This document shows positions 27,201-34,506 of a stretch of DNA of 64,000 nucleotides, piece after piece. The notes under the pieces were generated by a model. The model was given only the letters and a program-made list of their open reading frames with translations, made no database searches and had not been told where the DNA came from. Source of the DNA: Cutibacterium sp. (GTDB lineage: Bacteria; Actinomycetota; Actinomycetes; Propionibacteriales; Propionibacteriaceae); the NCBI RefSeq assembly GCF_030525615.1, contig NZ_JAUNEJ010000005.1:77359-141358 (forward strand), read 5' to 3'. Every line of letters begins with the position of its first letter. Position 1 is the stretch's first letter. Both the position numbers and the translations under genes were made by a program.

Positions 27201-27415
27201 CACCACCACCCCTTCCCGCCGAATTCGTCGTCAAACTGGTCGAAAAACTTGCGCGCAGTCTTGTCATCGACCTCCGCATGTCGACCTAGCGTGCGGCTGG
27301 TGCGACCGACTCGCACCGCTGTGTGCCGCGTGAGTTCGGTCAGTTCAACGGCAAGTCCGCAAGACCGGGCCTGCTTGCGGAGTGTGTCGAGGACTGCCGT
27401 GCGCTTCATGACCAT
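27200..27415 (-). CDS. HicA-like mRNA interferase toxin
   Basis: 71 residues. The pattern KRTAVLDTLRKQARSCGLAVELTE..., a GRTSRTLGRHAEVDD strand-turn, and the ending GGKGWW match actinobacterial HicA-like proteins with a double-stranded-RNA-binding fold; the His in GRHAEV is the candidate catalytic residue. It precedes the HicB-like gene, the normal HicAB order. Confidence 0.65.
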   Translation of the reverse strand: MVMKRTAVLDTLRKQARSCGLAVELTELTRHTAVRVGRTSRTLGRHAEVDDKTARKFFDQFDDEFGGKGWW

Positions 27416-27426
27416 AAGTCATGACC

Positions 27427-27460
27427 ACACTAGACACTCCGTCAAGGCGACACTAGACAC
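27427..27460. promoter_or_regulatory. paired 11-bp direct repeats upstream of the hicAB-like pair
   Basis: ACACTAGACAC occurs at 27427-27437 and 27450-27460, start to start 23 bases or about two helical turns. They lie 12-45 bases upstream of the toxin start and are the likely operator bound by the HicB-like HTH domain. Confidence 0.55.
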
Positions 27461-27480
27461 ACTGGGAAAGGCGTGCAGCG

Positions 27481-27642
27481 ATGAATGACCCTCCCGCTTG
27501 GATTCCTGCCGTCGACCCACTCGCCCGCCTAGCATCCATGCCTGCCCTGGTGAGAGAGCCACCGCCACGAGTACCCTGGCCCGGCCCGCCTAGAGCGGCA
27601 GTGGCGATTCGCCCCACCTATGACCGCAGCCCAGCTGAGTAA
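27481..27642 (+). CDS. small Pro-rich ORF, 53 aa
   Basis: Starts MNDPPAWIPAVDPLARLASM and is rich in proline. AAAGG lies about 10 bases upstream. It overlaps the next HTH gene by 23 bases. No family is recognised, but such short Pro-rich proteins often precede small DNA-binding genes in actinophages. Confidence 0.4.
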   Translation: MNDPPAWIPAVDPLARLASMPALVREPPPRVPWPGPPRAAVAIRPTYDRSPAE

Positions 27643-27811
27643 GCGGCTGGGTATCAACGCCAACACCATCAGCCAGTGGGCGCGGCGGCGCCGGATCAAG
27701 GCGGCCCCCGGCGCCTCCGGTCCGTGCTACCGGCCCTGGGATGTTATCGCGCAAGCATGGCCTGGCATTGTCGAGGCCATTGAGGCCCGTGATATGCCTG
27801 ACGCCGCCTAA
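27620..27811 (+). CDS. small helix-turn-helix protein
   Basis: 63 residues. An N-terminal MerR/excisionase-type HTH (TAAQLSKRLGINANTISQWARRRRI) is followed by a wing-like GPCYRPWDVIAQAW. Size and fold fit an excisionase or small transcription factor. It converges on the minus-strand mini-cassette, with a shared terminator between. Confidence 0.6.
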   Translation: MTAAQLSKRLGINANTISQWARRRRIKAAPGASGPCYRPWDVIAQAWPGIVEAIEARDMPDAA

Positions 27812-27836
27812 GCCCCCGGTTATGTCAGCAGAACCA

Positions 27837-27864
27837 GCGGGGGTGGCATAACACCACCCCCTGC
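27837..27864. terminator. bidirectional hairpin terminator
   Basis: Stem GGGGGTGG (27839-27846) / CCACCCCC (27854-27861), seven-base loop CATAACA, between convergent genes ending at 27811 and 27869. Confidence 0.65.
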
Positions 27865-27868
27865 CGCG

Positions 27869-28057
27869 TCATGAGCGCTTACGGTTTGGTGTGGATTTCC
27901 CAGTCCAGCGGCGCACAGTCTCGGCGGTCACCCCGGCGGCCCGGGCTATTGCCGCGTCTGGTACGCCGTTGGCTTGAGCGAGGCGTACTTGCTCGCGTAG
28001 GCGCTGATAGGCCGCCTGCCGTTCGGTGGCTGCTTGTTCGACGCTGTGGATACTCAT
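27869..28057 (-). CDS. mini-cassette 1, gene 3: small HTH protein
   Basis: 62 residues from ATG 28057. An N-terminal helix (SIHSVEQAATERQAAYQRLREQV) is followed by an HTH (GVPDAAIARAAGVTAETVRRW) and a basic tail. It is a clear paralog of the 37919-38098 product, with the same ATGA/GTGA overlap to the preceding gene. The fold suggests a sequence-specific DNA-binding protein. Confidence 0.7.
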   Translation of the reverse strand: MSIHSVEQAATERQAAYQRLREQVRLAQANGVPDAAIARAAGVTAETVRRWTGKSTPNRKRS

Positions 28058-28203
28058 GCCCGCCCCTGATGTGCGCGGCGTACGTCCAGTCCTGCGCAGA
28101 CGGCGACCCCGACGGCTGGGATCATCCACAACCTCGGGGAGTCATCGGCGAGGGCTAGTCCCAACAGGGCCAGGGACATCCACGTTGGCCATGTGATCTT
28201 CAT
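28054..28203 (-). CDS. mini-cassette 1, gene 2: tiny membrane protein
   Basis: 49 residues, RBS AGGAAGG at good spacing. One hydrophobic segment (MSLALLGLALADDSP then LWMIPAVGVAVCAGL) ending in a basic tail (DVRRAHQGRA). Overlaps gene 3 by four bases. The counterpart in the second cassette is 37764-37922. Confidence 0.65.
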   Translation of the reverse strand: MKITWPTWMSLALLGLALADDSPRLWMIPAVGVAVCAGLDVRRAHQGRA

Positions 28204-28240
28204 TGCTCATCCTTCCTGATGATGGGGGGTATCCTTGGGG

Positions 28241-28275
28241 AGGGTTCCAGCTAAGCTGCTGTTAGCTGGAACCCT
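28241..28275 (-). other. strong hairpin between genes 1 and 2 of mini-cassette 1
   Basis: Perfect 14-base stem (AGGGTTCCAGCTAA / TTAGCTGGAACCCT) with a seven-base loop. There is no T-run after it in the transcribed direction. The second cassette has a hairpin with the same GGGTTCC/GGAACCC base at the same place (37697-37729), so it is a conserved RNA element, perhaps a leaky terminator or processing site. Confidence 0.6.
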
Positions 28276-28282
28276 CATCATC

Positions 28283-28405
28283 TCAGCGGTTGCGCCTGCG
28301 GTTCCGACGCGACTGTCGCCGCTCTTGTCGGAGTGCGCAGATGATTGCGGTTGTGGTTCCCGCGATCTCAGCAATCGTCTTGATGATCTCCAAGGCGTCC
28401 TTCAT
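28283..28405 (-). CDS. mini-cassette 1, gene 1: 40-residue membrane peptide
   Basis: Starts MKDALEIIKTIAEIAGTTTA, one hydrophobic helix, then a strongly basic tail (RQERRQSRRNRRRNR). AGGGGGTGAG precedes it. It aligns with the 47-residue product at 37548-37691. Hydrophobic helix plus basic tail is seen in small holins and in type I toxin peptides; either is possible. Confidence 0.6.
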   Translation of the reverse strand: MKDALEIIKTIAEIAGTTTAIICALRQERRQSRRNRRRNR

Positions 28406-28570
28406 GGATTCTCACCCCCTCTGTGTTGTTGTACCCCCAATCATACAACCGATCATGCTAAACAGCAACATAATCATACGATATGCCATGGTGAAAATGT
28501 GCTACTAAGACAGGTGACGGGACAAGTGCGTCCCGTGAGCCGTTGAGGTTTCTGTGGGTGACAAGTTCCT

Positions 28571-28876
28571 ATGACGACATCGAGGACAGGAACGGCGAAC
28601 TGGATACGCAACGCCACCACAGCGAAACGTCGAGCGCGAGCCGACGGGCTGACGTGTTGCCCATGCTGTGGAGTCCAGCTGCGCTGGGATGTCAGCCGCA
28701 CACCAGCAAGTCCTGAGGCAGACCATATTATTCCGTATTCACGAGGCGGTTCAGACCGGCTCGACAACATCAGGGTTATTTGCAGACGGTGTAACCAGTC
28801 GCGAGGCAACGGGGTGCCACGTAAGGGGCGTCGATTTCGCCGGGTGGAATCCATCGACCGGCGCGCCGTCTGGTAA
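28571..28876 (+). CDS. HNH endonuclease (packaging associated)
   Basis: 101 residues. A zinc-binding CPCC and CRRC pair and the HNH core [27 protein letters not shown] are plain. HNH proteins next to TerS/TerL are a standard part of cos-type packaging machines of HK97-like phages, where they assist genome cutting. Start ATG 28571; no strong RBS is visible. Confidence 0.88.
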   Translation: MTTSRTGTANWIRNATTAKRRARADGLTCCPCCGVQLRWDVSRTPASPEADHIIPYSRGGSDRLDNIRVICRRCNQSRGNGVPRKGRRFRRVESIDRRAVW

Positions 28877-28881
28877 CCGGG

Positions 28882-28893
28882 GGGGTATACCCC
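28882..28893. other. GGGGTATACCCC palindrome between HNH and TerS
   Basis: A perfect 12-base palindrome directly after the HNH stop, in the 154-base gap before the small terminase gene. Cos or pac signals often lie here, but no single-strand-end sequence can be proven. Confidence 0.35.
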
Positions 28894-29030
28894 TCCCCAC
28901 CCCTGGTGGTCACTTCACCACGGCATAGCGAGATCTCTCCCCGGGCTGTTCCACGGGCGCGCGAGAGGCTGCACGAACGTGCATAAAACTTTTTCCACGT
29001 CTTTGAATACTCATGTCAAGGGGGTGCACT

Positions 29031-29336
29031 GTGACTCTCAAGCTCGTTACCGACGATACGCCAACGCCGCGTCGGCGGGTGAAGAATGAAAAGATCAAGA
29101 CCGCCTACCGTTCGGGCGACAAGCTGCGCATTCTGGACGCTATGTTTTGCACGGCAGCCGCTATTGCCGAGGATCCGGCTCAGGCGGCCCGTGATCGCAC
29201 AGCGGCGTTGAAGTCGCTGGAATCGCTGCTCGACAAAGCCGAGAAGGCGGGGGCGCTGCACGAGGTGCCACAGGCCACCTCGCCGACCCCGGCATTGCGT
29301 CAGGCTGCTGGGGGCGAGGGCTGGTCTGGTGTGTGA
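29031..29336 (+). CDS. terminase small subunit candidate
   Basis: 101 residues from GTG 29031 with AAGGGGG upstream. Basic N-terminus (RRRVKNEKIKTAYRSGDKLRILDAM), then a helical region, and a short tail. Identity is by position (between HNH and TerL) and by size. It overlaps the TerL start by eight bases. TerS would recognise the packaging site, so this gene would decide whose DNA is packaged. Confidence 0.65.
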   Translation: MTLKLVTDDTPTPRRRVKNEKIKTAYRSGDKLRILDAMFCTAAAIAEDPAQAARDRTAALKSLESLLDKAEKAGALHEVPQATSPTPALRQAAGGEGWSGV

Positions 29337-30765
29337 TCCGCACCTGTCACAGATCGCCAAGCACCTGGTATACCCGGAGGGTATCGCTTCGACGTTGTGG
29401 CCGGTGGCCCGGCGAGTGTGTGAGGCTGCCGGGCTGGGGTTTGATCGGTGGCAAGACGACCTAGCCCGCCTTATCCTCGCCCGGGACGCCAGCGGCGAAT
29501 TCGTGAACAAGGTTGATGGTGTCGAGGTGTCGATTCCACGCCAGGTTGGCAAAACATACACGGTGGGTGCGCTGGTATTCGGGCTGGCCGCGATGCTGTC
29601 TGACGGGACGATGATTTGGACTGCCCACCATACCCGCACCTCGGATGAGACGTTTCTCGCTTTGCAAAACCTTGCGAACCGTCCCGGCTTGTCGCAGTAC
29701 GTGTCGAAGGTGCGGGCCGGTAACGGTAAGCAGGCGTTGGAGTTCACCTCCGGGTCTCGAATCCTGTTTGGTGCCCGTGAGGCCGGGTTTGGTCGGGGTA
29801 TCCCCGGTGTGGATCTCATCGTGTTCGACGAGGCGCAGATCTTGTCGCAGAAGGCCCTTGACGCCATGGTGCCGACATTAAACACCTCCGACCTTGGCTT
29901 GGCGATCCGTATCGGCACCCCGCCGAGGCCTACCGACCCGGCAGAGGCGTTTATTGAATTCCGCCGAGCCGCCCTGAAAGGTGACATGGTCGGTGGCACC
30001 TATGTTGAGATTGGCGCCCCCGATGATGCTGACCTGTCAGACCGGAAAGTGTGGGCTAGGGCGAACCCGTCGTTTCCTCGCCGCACCTCGGAGGCAGCCA
30101 TTTTGAGGATGCGCCGTCAATTAGGTGAAGAGTCATTTCGCCGCGAGGGGCTGGGGATATGGGATGACGACTCGGTGAAAACCGCCATCGACCGCACCTT
30201 GTGGGGTGACGCCCTTATCGGCCAGGTCGGTGATGGGCCGCGCTGCTGGGCGGTGAAGTTCTCCGCAGACGGGGCGGCGGTGGGATTAGGGGTGGCAGTC
30301 AAGGAAAACCCTAAACGGATCGTCGTTGACGGTGTGCGTCAAGCGTCGACCGGGGAAGGTACGGGCTGGCTGGTGGAGTTCCTCACCAACCCTGACCGCC
30401 TAGCCCACACATCCCAGATCGTTGTGGACGGCAAGGCCGGTTCGGCGTGGCTGGTAGACCAGCTGCGGTCAGCCAAGATCCCCGCGCGTGTCATCTGGAC
30501 CCCGACGGTCGATCAGGTGGTAGCGGCCCATTCGGGGTTTCTTGCCGGTCTGCATGACGGCACACTGCGCCATTGCGACAACGAACTTCTTGACCGGCAG
30601 GCTGCCACAGTGACACGACGCAAGATTGGCACCCGGGGAGGGTTCGGCTGGGCTAGCCCTCCAGGATCAGATTCAAGCTTGCTGGACGCGGTAACCCTCG
30701 CCCATTGGGGCGCTGCCACAACGAAACGCAAACCGGGACCTCGGGGAGGTGTGACTATTCTATGA
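29329..30765 (+). CDS. phage terminase large subunit
   Basis: 478 residues from GTG 29329. ATPase motifs: Walker A IPRQVGKT (about 69-76) and Walker B VDLIVFDEAQ (161-170), coupling motif region LNTSDLGLAIRIGTPPRP. The C-terminal RNase H-like nuclease is indicated by VVDGKAGSAWLVDQL and a late DAVTLAHW. It docks on the portal and pumps DNA. The frame is intact. Confidence 0.9.
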   Translation: MCDPHLSQIAKHLVYPEGIASTLWPVARRVCEAAGLGFDRWQDDLARLILARDASGEFVNKVDGVEVSIPRQVGKTYTVGALVFGLAAMLSDGTMIWTAHHTRTSDETFLALQNLANRPGLSQYVSKVRAGNGKQALEFTSGSRILFGAREAGFGRGIPGVDLIVFDEAQILSQKALDAMVPTLNTSDLGLAIRIGTPPRPTDPAEAFIEFRRAALKGDMVGGTYVEIGAPDDADLSDRKVWARANPSFPRRTSEAAILRMRRQLGEESFRREGLGIWDDDSVKTAIDRTLWGDALIGQVGDGPRCWAVKFSADGAAVGLGVAVKENPKRIVVDGVRQASTGEGTGWLVEFLTNPDRLAHTSQIVVDGKAGSAWLVDQLRSAKIPARVIWTPTVDQVVAAHSGFLAGLHDGTLRHCDNELLDRQAATVTRRKIGTRGGFGWASPPGSDSSLLDAVTLAHWGAATTKRKPGPRGGVTIL

Positions 30766-32204
30766 TCGCGTCGACGCCACCAACAGTGGCAGGACTCACC
30801 GGCCAAGAGCAGGCCATGTTGTCGTCCTTGTGGGCGAGGCTGGCGCGCACCACGCCAAAGAATCTTCTACTCAATAGCTACTATGACGGCCATCGAGCCT
30901 TGCAAGATCTCGGCATCTCGATGCCCCCTCAAATGGCCCGCACTCGCGCCGCTCTAGGCTGGCCTGCTAAGGCGGTACAGGCCCTGGCACGTAAACATGT
31001 GTGGGAAGGCTACACCCTCAACGGGCAGATAGACCCGTTCGACATTGACGGTATTCTCCACCGCAACGATTTCACCTTGACACTCATGCAAGCGATCACA
31101 GCGGCCTATAAGCACGCTGTTGCTTTTCTCACGGTGGCCCCCGGCGACCAGTCCGCCGGTGAGCCGCCGGTGGTGATTAAAGCCCGCGATGGACTGTGGA
31201 CAACAGCGCACTGGAACGCCCGGGCGTCCATGATCGACGCCGCCTTAGAGATCACCGACACCACCACGCACGAAAACGGCACCTCGGGTTTGGTTTCGTG
31301 TGAGCCGTCCCGGTTCATCTTGCACACCATGGACGCCACGATCATTGCCACCGCCGACAAGCACGCATGGACGGTGGAGCGTCTCAACAACCCCTCGCGA
31401 CGCATCATGGTCGAGCCGCTGGTCTACAACCCCGAGATTTCTCGCCCCTTCGGCCATTCCCGTATCTCCCGGGAGGTGCGATACCTCACCGACGCGGCAG
31501 TACGCACGCTGGTGCGCGCTGAAACATCCGCCGAATTCTTCGCCTCGCCTCAACGCTACGTGCTAGGCGTATCAGCTGACCAAATGGAGGCAATGCGTGA
31601 CCGGTGGCGCGCCATCACAGGGCGCGTGCTGGCCCTGTCCACCAACGATGAGGGCGAAACACCAACAATCGGCCAGTTTGCGCAAATGTCGATGGACCCG
31701 CACCTGTCAATGTGCCGTCAACTGGCCCAAAACTTTTGCGCCGCAACAGGACTCCCCCAATCATCGGTGGGCCTGTTCGCCGACAACCCCGCCTCAGCTG
31801 AAGCCATGCAGGCCGCCGAAGTGGCCCTCTCCGATGAGGCCGAGTACCAGTGGCGAGTCTTCAACGGTCCACTACTACGCATCCTTCAAGACGTGCTCAT
31901 GGTCGCCGAAAACCTAGACACCCCACCTGCCGAATCATGGAGCGTTCACCTGTCGTGGACACCGGCACGCTACGTCTCACCGCAGGCATCCAGCGACTTC
32001 ATCGTCAAAACAGTCTCAGCCCTACCAAAAGTCGCCGACACAACGATAGCCCTACAACGCGCCGGATTCACCACATCAGAAATCGAGCAAATGCGCGCCG
32101 AATGGTCACGCACCGGACTCATAGACCGGTTGGGGAACGTCGACACGGTCCCACCCGACCATGACATCACCCGACAATCAGTCGACAACGGCGCGCCGCG
32201 ATGA
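30762..32204 (+). CDS. phage portal protein (element B)
   Basis: 480 residues from ATG 30762, overlapping the TerL stop (ATGA). SPP1-gp6-type portal: NSYYDGHRALQDLGISMPP near residue 40-60, central SMDPHLSMCRQLAQNF and the GLFADNPASAEAMQAAE segment near 360. It is the homolog of the truncated element A portal and shows what that gene lost. The ring sits at one capsid vertex. Confidence 0.92.
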   Translation: MIASTPPTVAGLTGQEQAMLSSLWARLARTTPKNLLLNSYYDGHRALQDLGISMPPQMARTRAALGWPAKAVQALARKHVWEGYTLNGQIDPFDIDGILHRNDFTLTLMQAITAAYKHAVAFLTVAPGDQSAGEPPVVIKARDGLWTTAHWNARASMIDAALEITDTTTHENGTSGLVSCEPSRFILHTMDATIIATADKHAWTVERLNNPSRRIMVEPLVYNPEISRPFGHSRISREVRYLTDAAVRTLVRAETSAEFFASPQRYVLGVSADQMEAMRDRWRAITGRVLALSTNDEGETPTIGQFAQMSMDPHLSMCRQLAQNFCAATGLPQSSVGLFADNPASAEAMQAAEVALSDEAEYQWRVFNGPLLRILQDVLMVAENLDTPPAESWSVHLSWTPARYVSPQASSDFIVKTVSALPKVADTTIALQRAGFTTSEIEQMRAEWSRTGLIDRLGNVDTVPPDHDITRQSVDNGAPR

Positions 32205-33139
32205 GCGACATCACCGCCGCTGATCTAGCCCGACTGCGCTCCGCCCATGGCAAGCTTGCCGCCCAGACACGCCGTGATTTGTCGAAGGCGTGGGCGGCTA
32301 TAGACCTAGCCAACCCTCAACAAGCCCGCGATGACCTACTGCAGATTGTTGACGCGCTAGAGTCTCGCGCCGATACTGACGCCCGGATCCTGGCGATGGA
32401 ATGGTACGAGGACATTCGCGAAAAAGTAGGCGGGCTACCCCGCTACACTGCCCGGGCAGGCGGGTCACCCAACCATGACCAAATGATCGCGACGACCCGC
32501 TGGGCTGCAGGCGGCCTATGGGGCGACAGCCCCGACCAGGTCAAACAGCTCATAGAACAAGCCATAGACCGCTGGCAATGGGCTGCAGCTAACGACACCA
32601 TCGTGTTCAACGCAACCAACGACAAGTCATGCCGACACTGGGCCAGAGTGCCCTCAGGGGCGAAAACGTGCGCGTTTTGTACAATGCTGGCCTCGCGGGG
32701 ATGGATATACGCCACCGCTCGCAGCGCCGGAGACGATGCGGGCCACCAGTTTCATACCGGCTGCGATTGCCTAATAGTGCCAAATTTCGAGTCAACGATC
32801 CGCTCGGCGTATCTCGAAGGCTACGACCCCCACCGGTACCTACACCTGTATAAACGCGGCATCGAGCAGGCCGACGACGGATCACCAGAAGCGATCGTGG
32901 CTGGCATGCGTCGAGCCGACCCCGACCAATACACCGACGGCGTATGGCCGAAGTTGCCAAGTGCTCTGAAGGAGACAGGCGGGCTGAACCTGAGGAACTG
33001 GGAAAAATACCGCCGCGACCTCGCCTTCCGGCTACCCCCGAATGCTGACACCACCCGGTTCAAGATACCGCCGAAAAACCCGGCCATCCCCGACAACTGG
33101 GACAATCCCGGCGGCATTCAGTTGCGGGTCAAGGAATGA
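32201..33139 (+). CDS. MuF-type minor head protein (element B), stops before toxin domain
   Basis: 312 residues. A helical N-terminus precedes the MuF-like Cys/His cluster (CAFCTMLASRGWIY then FHTGCDCLIVP) and a linker ending GGIQLRVKE. The TGA stop at 33137-33139 is followed in the same frame by 122 open codons of EndoU-like toxin sequence. In element A the equivalent protein continues without a stop. Either the stop is a nonsense mutation, or the toxin is made by readthrough or a separate start. It overlaps the portal stop by four bases. Confidence 0.85.
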   Translation: MSDITAADLARLRSAHGKLAAQTRRDLSKAWAAIDLANPQQARDDLLQIVDALESRADTDARILAMEWYEDIREKVGGLPRYTARAGGSPNHDQMIATTRWAAGGLWGDSPDQVKQLIEQAIDRWQWAAANDTIVFNATNDKSCRHWARVPSGAKTCAFCTMLASRGWIYATARSAGDDAGHQFHTGCDCLIVPNFESTIRSAYLEGYDPHRYLHLYKRGIEQADDGSPEAIVAGMRRADPDQYTDGVWPKLPSALKETGGLNLRNWEKYRRDLAFRLPPNADTTRFKIPPKNPAIPDNWDNPGGIQLRVKE

Positions 33140-33505
33140 AACCACATCCTCTACGGCGATGTTTCTCGGGGCGGCAAGCAGGAGTGGCGAGATCACCACC
33201 GGGTGCAGAACTCCTCCCCCTCTAACACGGCAGGCACCGGGTACGACCGCAAACCAGACATGATGTATCGGGGCGGCCACATGTGGGGCCACAACTGGAT
33301 GAGCGGGGGCGACACGTTCCCCCAAGACTGGGGACCCGACCAGATCCAACAGGCTATCGCAGACGTCATCAAGACAGGAGTTGCACACTCCCCGCGCCCT
33401 GGTGAGAGAAGCATTATTGGAACAAGTCAAGGCGTTACACTTGTGGTGCGGGTACGAACTACAACGAATGAAATCGTTACGGCTTATCCGTCTAAAGGAG
33501 TGTAG
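33140..33505 (+). CDS. EndoU-like toxin domain 1, in frame after the MuF stop
   Basis: 121 residues in the MuF frame: NHILYGD, then RGGHMWGHNWMSGGD, FPQDWGPDQIQQAIADVIK and the closing VTLVVRVRTTTNEIVTAYP. These are the His/His and C-terminal strand blocks of the bacterial EndoU RNase family. No good internal ribosome site is seen (GTG 33203 is the first start codon of note). The stop TAG (33503-33505) lies two bases before the next gene's ATG. Residues from MSGGD to DVIK are encoded by the 79-bp repeat shared with toxin tail 2. Confidence 0.7.
   Translation, partial: NHILYGDVSRGGKQEWRDHHRVQNSSPSNTAGTGYDRKPDMMYRGGHMWGHNWMSGGDTFPQDWGPDQIQQAIADVIKTGVAHSPRPGERSIIGTSQGVTLVVRVRTTTNEIVTAYPSKGV
33295..33373 (+). 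repeat. 79-bp direct repeat, copy 1 (inside toxin domain 1)
   Basis: Identical base for base to 33838-33916, and in the same reading phase of the toxin. The copies start 543 bases apart. Confidence 0.95.
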
Positions 33506-33507
33506 CC

Positions 33508-33795
33508 ATGGGTGCCGTTGATGAGGTCACAGAATATGATTTGTCCATGGAACTCCTCGATGAGGTCGCACGCCGTGGCGGTCATGAGTGTGTCCAGTCA
33601 TACATGGATCTTTTGGACCATGACGGGATCCTTCCGCTTCCGTGCGTGATGTATGCAGCCGACAGCTATGACATCCCCATTCCGGCTCACTTTGAAGCCG
33701 ATGTAACCAGGCTCGTCTCCGAATACGAATTGGAGCAGCGTGATCTCATCGAGTTACGTGAACTCATGGCGTCTCAGCACGCCCGTGGTTTGTAG
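33508..33795 (+). CDS. candidate immunity protein 1
   Basis: 95 residues, acidic. AGGAG overlaps the toxin's last codons, so it is coupled to toxin 1. The C-terminal half (HDGILPLPCVMYAADSYDI, then PIPAHFEADVTRLVSEYELEQRDL) is closely related to the product of 34054-34362; the N-terminal halves differ more. Pairing of each copy with an EndoU-like tail supports an immunity role. No known family was recognised. Confidence 0.65.
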   Translation: MGAVDEVTEYDLSMELLDEVARRGGHECVQSYMDLLDHDGILPLPCVMYAADSYDIPIPAHFEADVTRLVSEYELEQRDLIELRELMASQHARGL

Positions 33796-34045
33796 GCAAG
33801 ACTGGCAATACCGGGGCGGTCACCTGTCCGGGTACGGCTGGATGAGCGGGGGCGACACGTTCCCCCAAGACTGGGGACCCGACCAGATCCAACAGGCTAT
33901 CGCAGACGTCATCAAGGATGGCCAGTACACCTACGAGAAGCCGGGTCGGGCGTTCTATACTGGGAACAAGGACGGCATAACAATTCGCGTTAATGTCAAT
34001 CCAGACGAGAAGCTGGTCCTGTCAGCGTATCCAGTGGGGTCATAG
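33796..34045 (+). pseudogene. orphan EndoU-like toxin tail 2, no start codon
   Basis: Begins directly after immunity gene 1 and reads QDWQYRGGHLSGYGWMSGGD, then FPQDWGPDQIQQAIADVIK, and a diverged C-terminus (GITIRVNVNPDEKLVLSAYP). The first EndoU block (HILxGD) is absent and no ribosome site precedes it, so it should be silent. It carries the second copy of the 79-bp repeat. This is the structure of an orphan toxin cassette that becomes active only if recombination joins it to an expressed N-terminal part. Confidence 0.7.
33838..33916 (+). repeat. 79-bp direct repeat, copy 2 (inside orphan toxin tail)
   Basis: Identical to 33295-33373. Recombination between the copies would remove toxin C-terminus 1 and immunity 1 and create a toxin with C-terminus 2 followed by immunity 2. 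Confidence 0.95.
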
Positions 34046-34053
34046 GAGGTCAC

Positions 34054-34362
34054 ATGGCATCGTCGTCACCATACGAGGATGACGTCTATGAGGACGCCAT
34101 GGTTTGGGAACTGGTAGATGCCCTCAAGGACCGGTTCGGTGATGACGATATCGCGTGGGAAATGAACCTATACGAGCATGATGGGTATGTTCCGCTTTGC
34201 TGCGTTCTTCGCCATGCTGACGGGCGTGATATTCCGATTCCGGCCCATTTCGAAGCTGATGTAGCTCATCTTGTGGCTGAGCATGAGATGGAGCAACAAG
34301 ACCTCGACCTGCTGCGCGAAATTTTGGCCGACCAGCGTGAACGCGGCCTGATCTCGTATTGA
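34054..34362 (+). CDS. candidate immunity protein 2
   Basis: 102 residues, acidic, with AGGAGG directly upstream, so it is expressed even though the toxin tail before it has no start. Homologous to immunity 1 (shared PIPAHFEADV core and the ending ADQRERGL). The conserved C-terminal half and variable N-terminal half suggest that specificity lies in the N-terminal half. Expressing an orphan immunity gene would protect against a sibling element carrying the other toxin. Confidence 0.65.
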   Translation: MASSSPYEDDVYEDAMVWELVDALKDRFGDDDIAWEMNLYEHDGYVPLCCVLRHADGRDIPIPAHFEADVAHLVAEHEMEQQDLDLLREILADQRERGLISY

Positions 34363-34404
34363 TACCTGCTCTAGTGCTCGTTTCGTAGTTTTTAGTTTTC
34401 GACT

Positions 34405-34432
34405 AGCCCTTGCACCGTGTGGTGTGAGGGCT
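34405..34432 (+). terminator. hairpin after the toxin-immunity array
   Basis: Stem AGCCCT (34405-34410) / AGGGCT (34427-34432) with an inner CAC/GTG pairing, followed by TATTG. Same relative place as the terminator at 22358 in element A. Confidence 0.5.
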
Positions 34433-34506
34433 TATTGCTATGCCCTGCCGCACGGTGGGGTTTGTTGCCGCACGGCACCTATCAACCCTGAGGAGGGGTG
34501 ACGATC

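Noticed and set aside
33740..33795. Start of toxin tail 2 inside immunity gene 1
   Set aside because: The open frame there overlaps a well-supported gene, has no ribosome site and no EndoU similarity before 33796.
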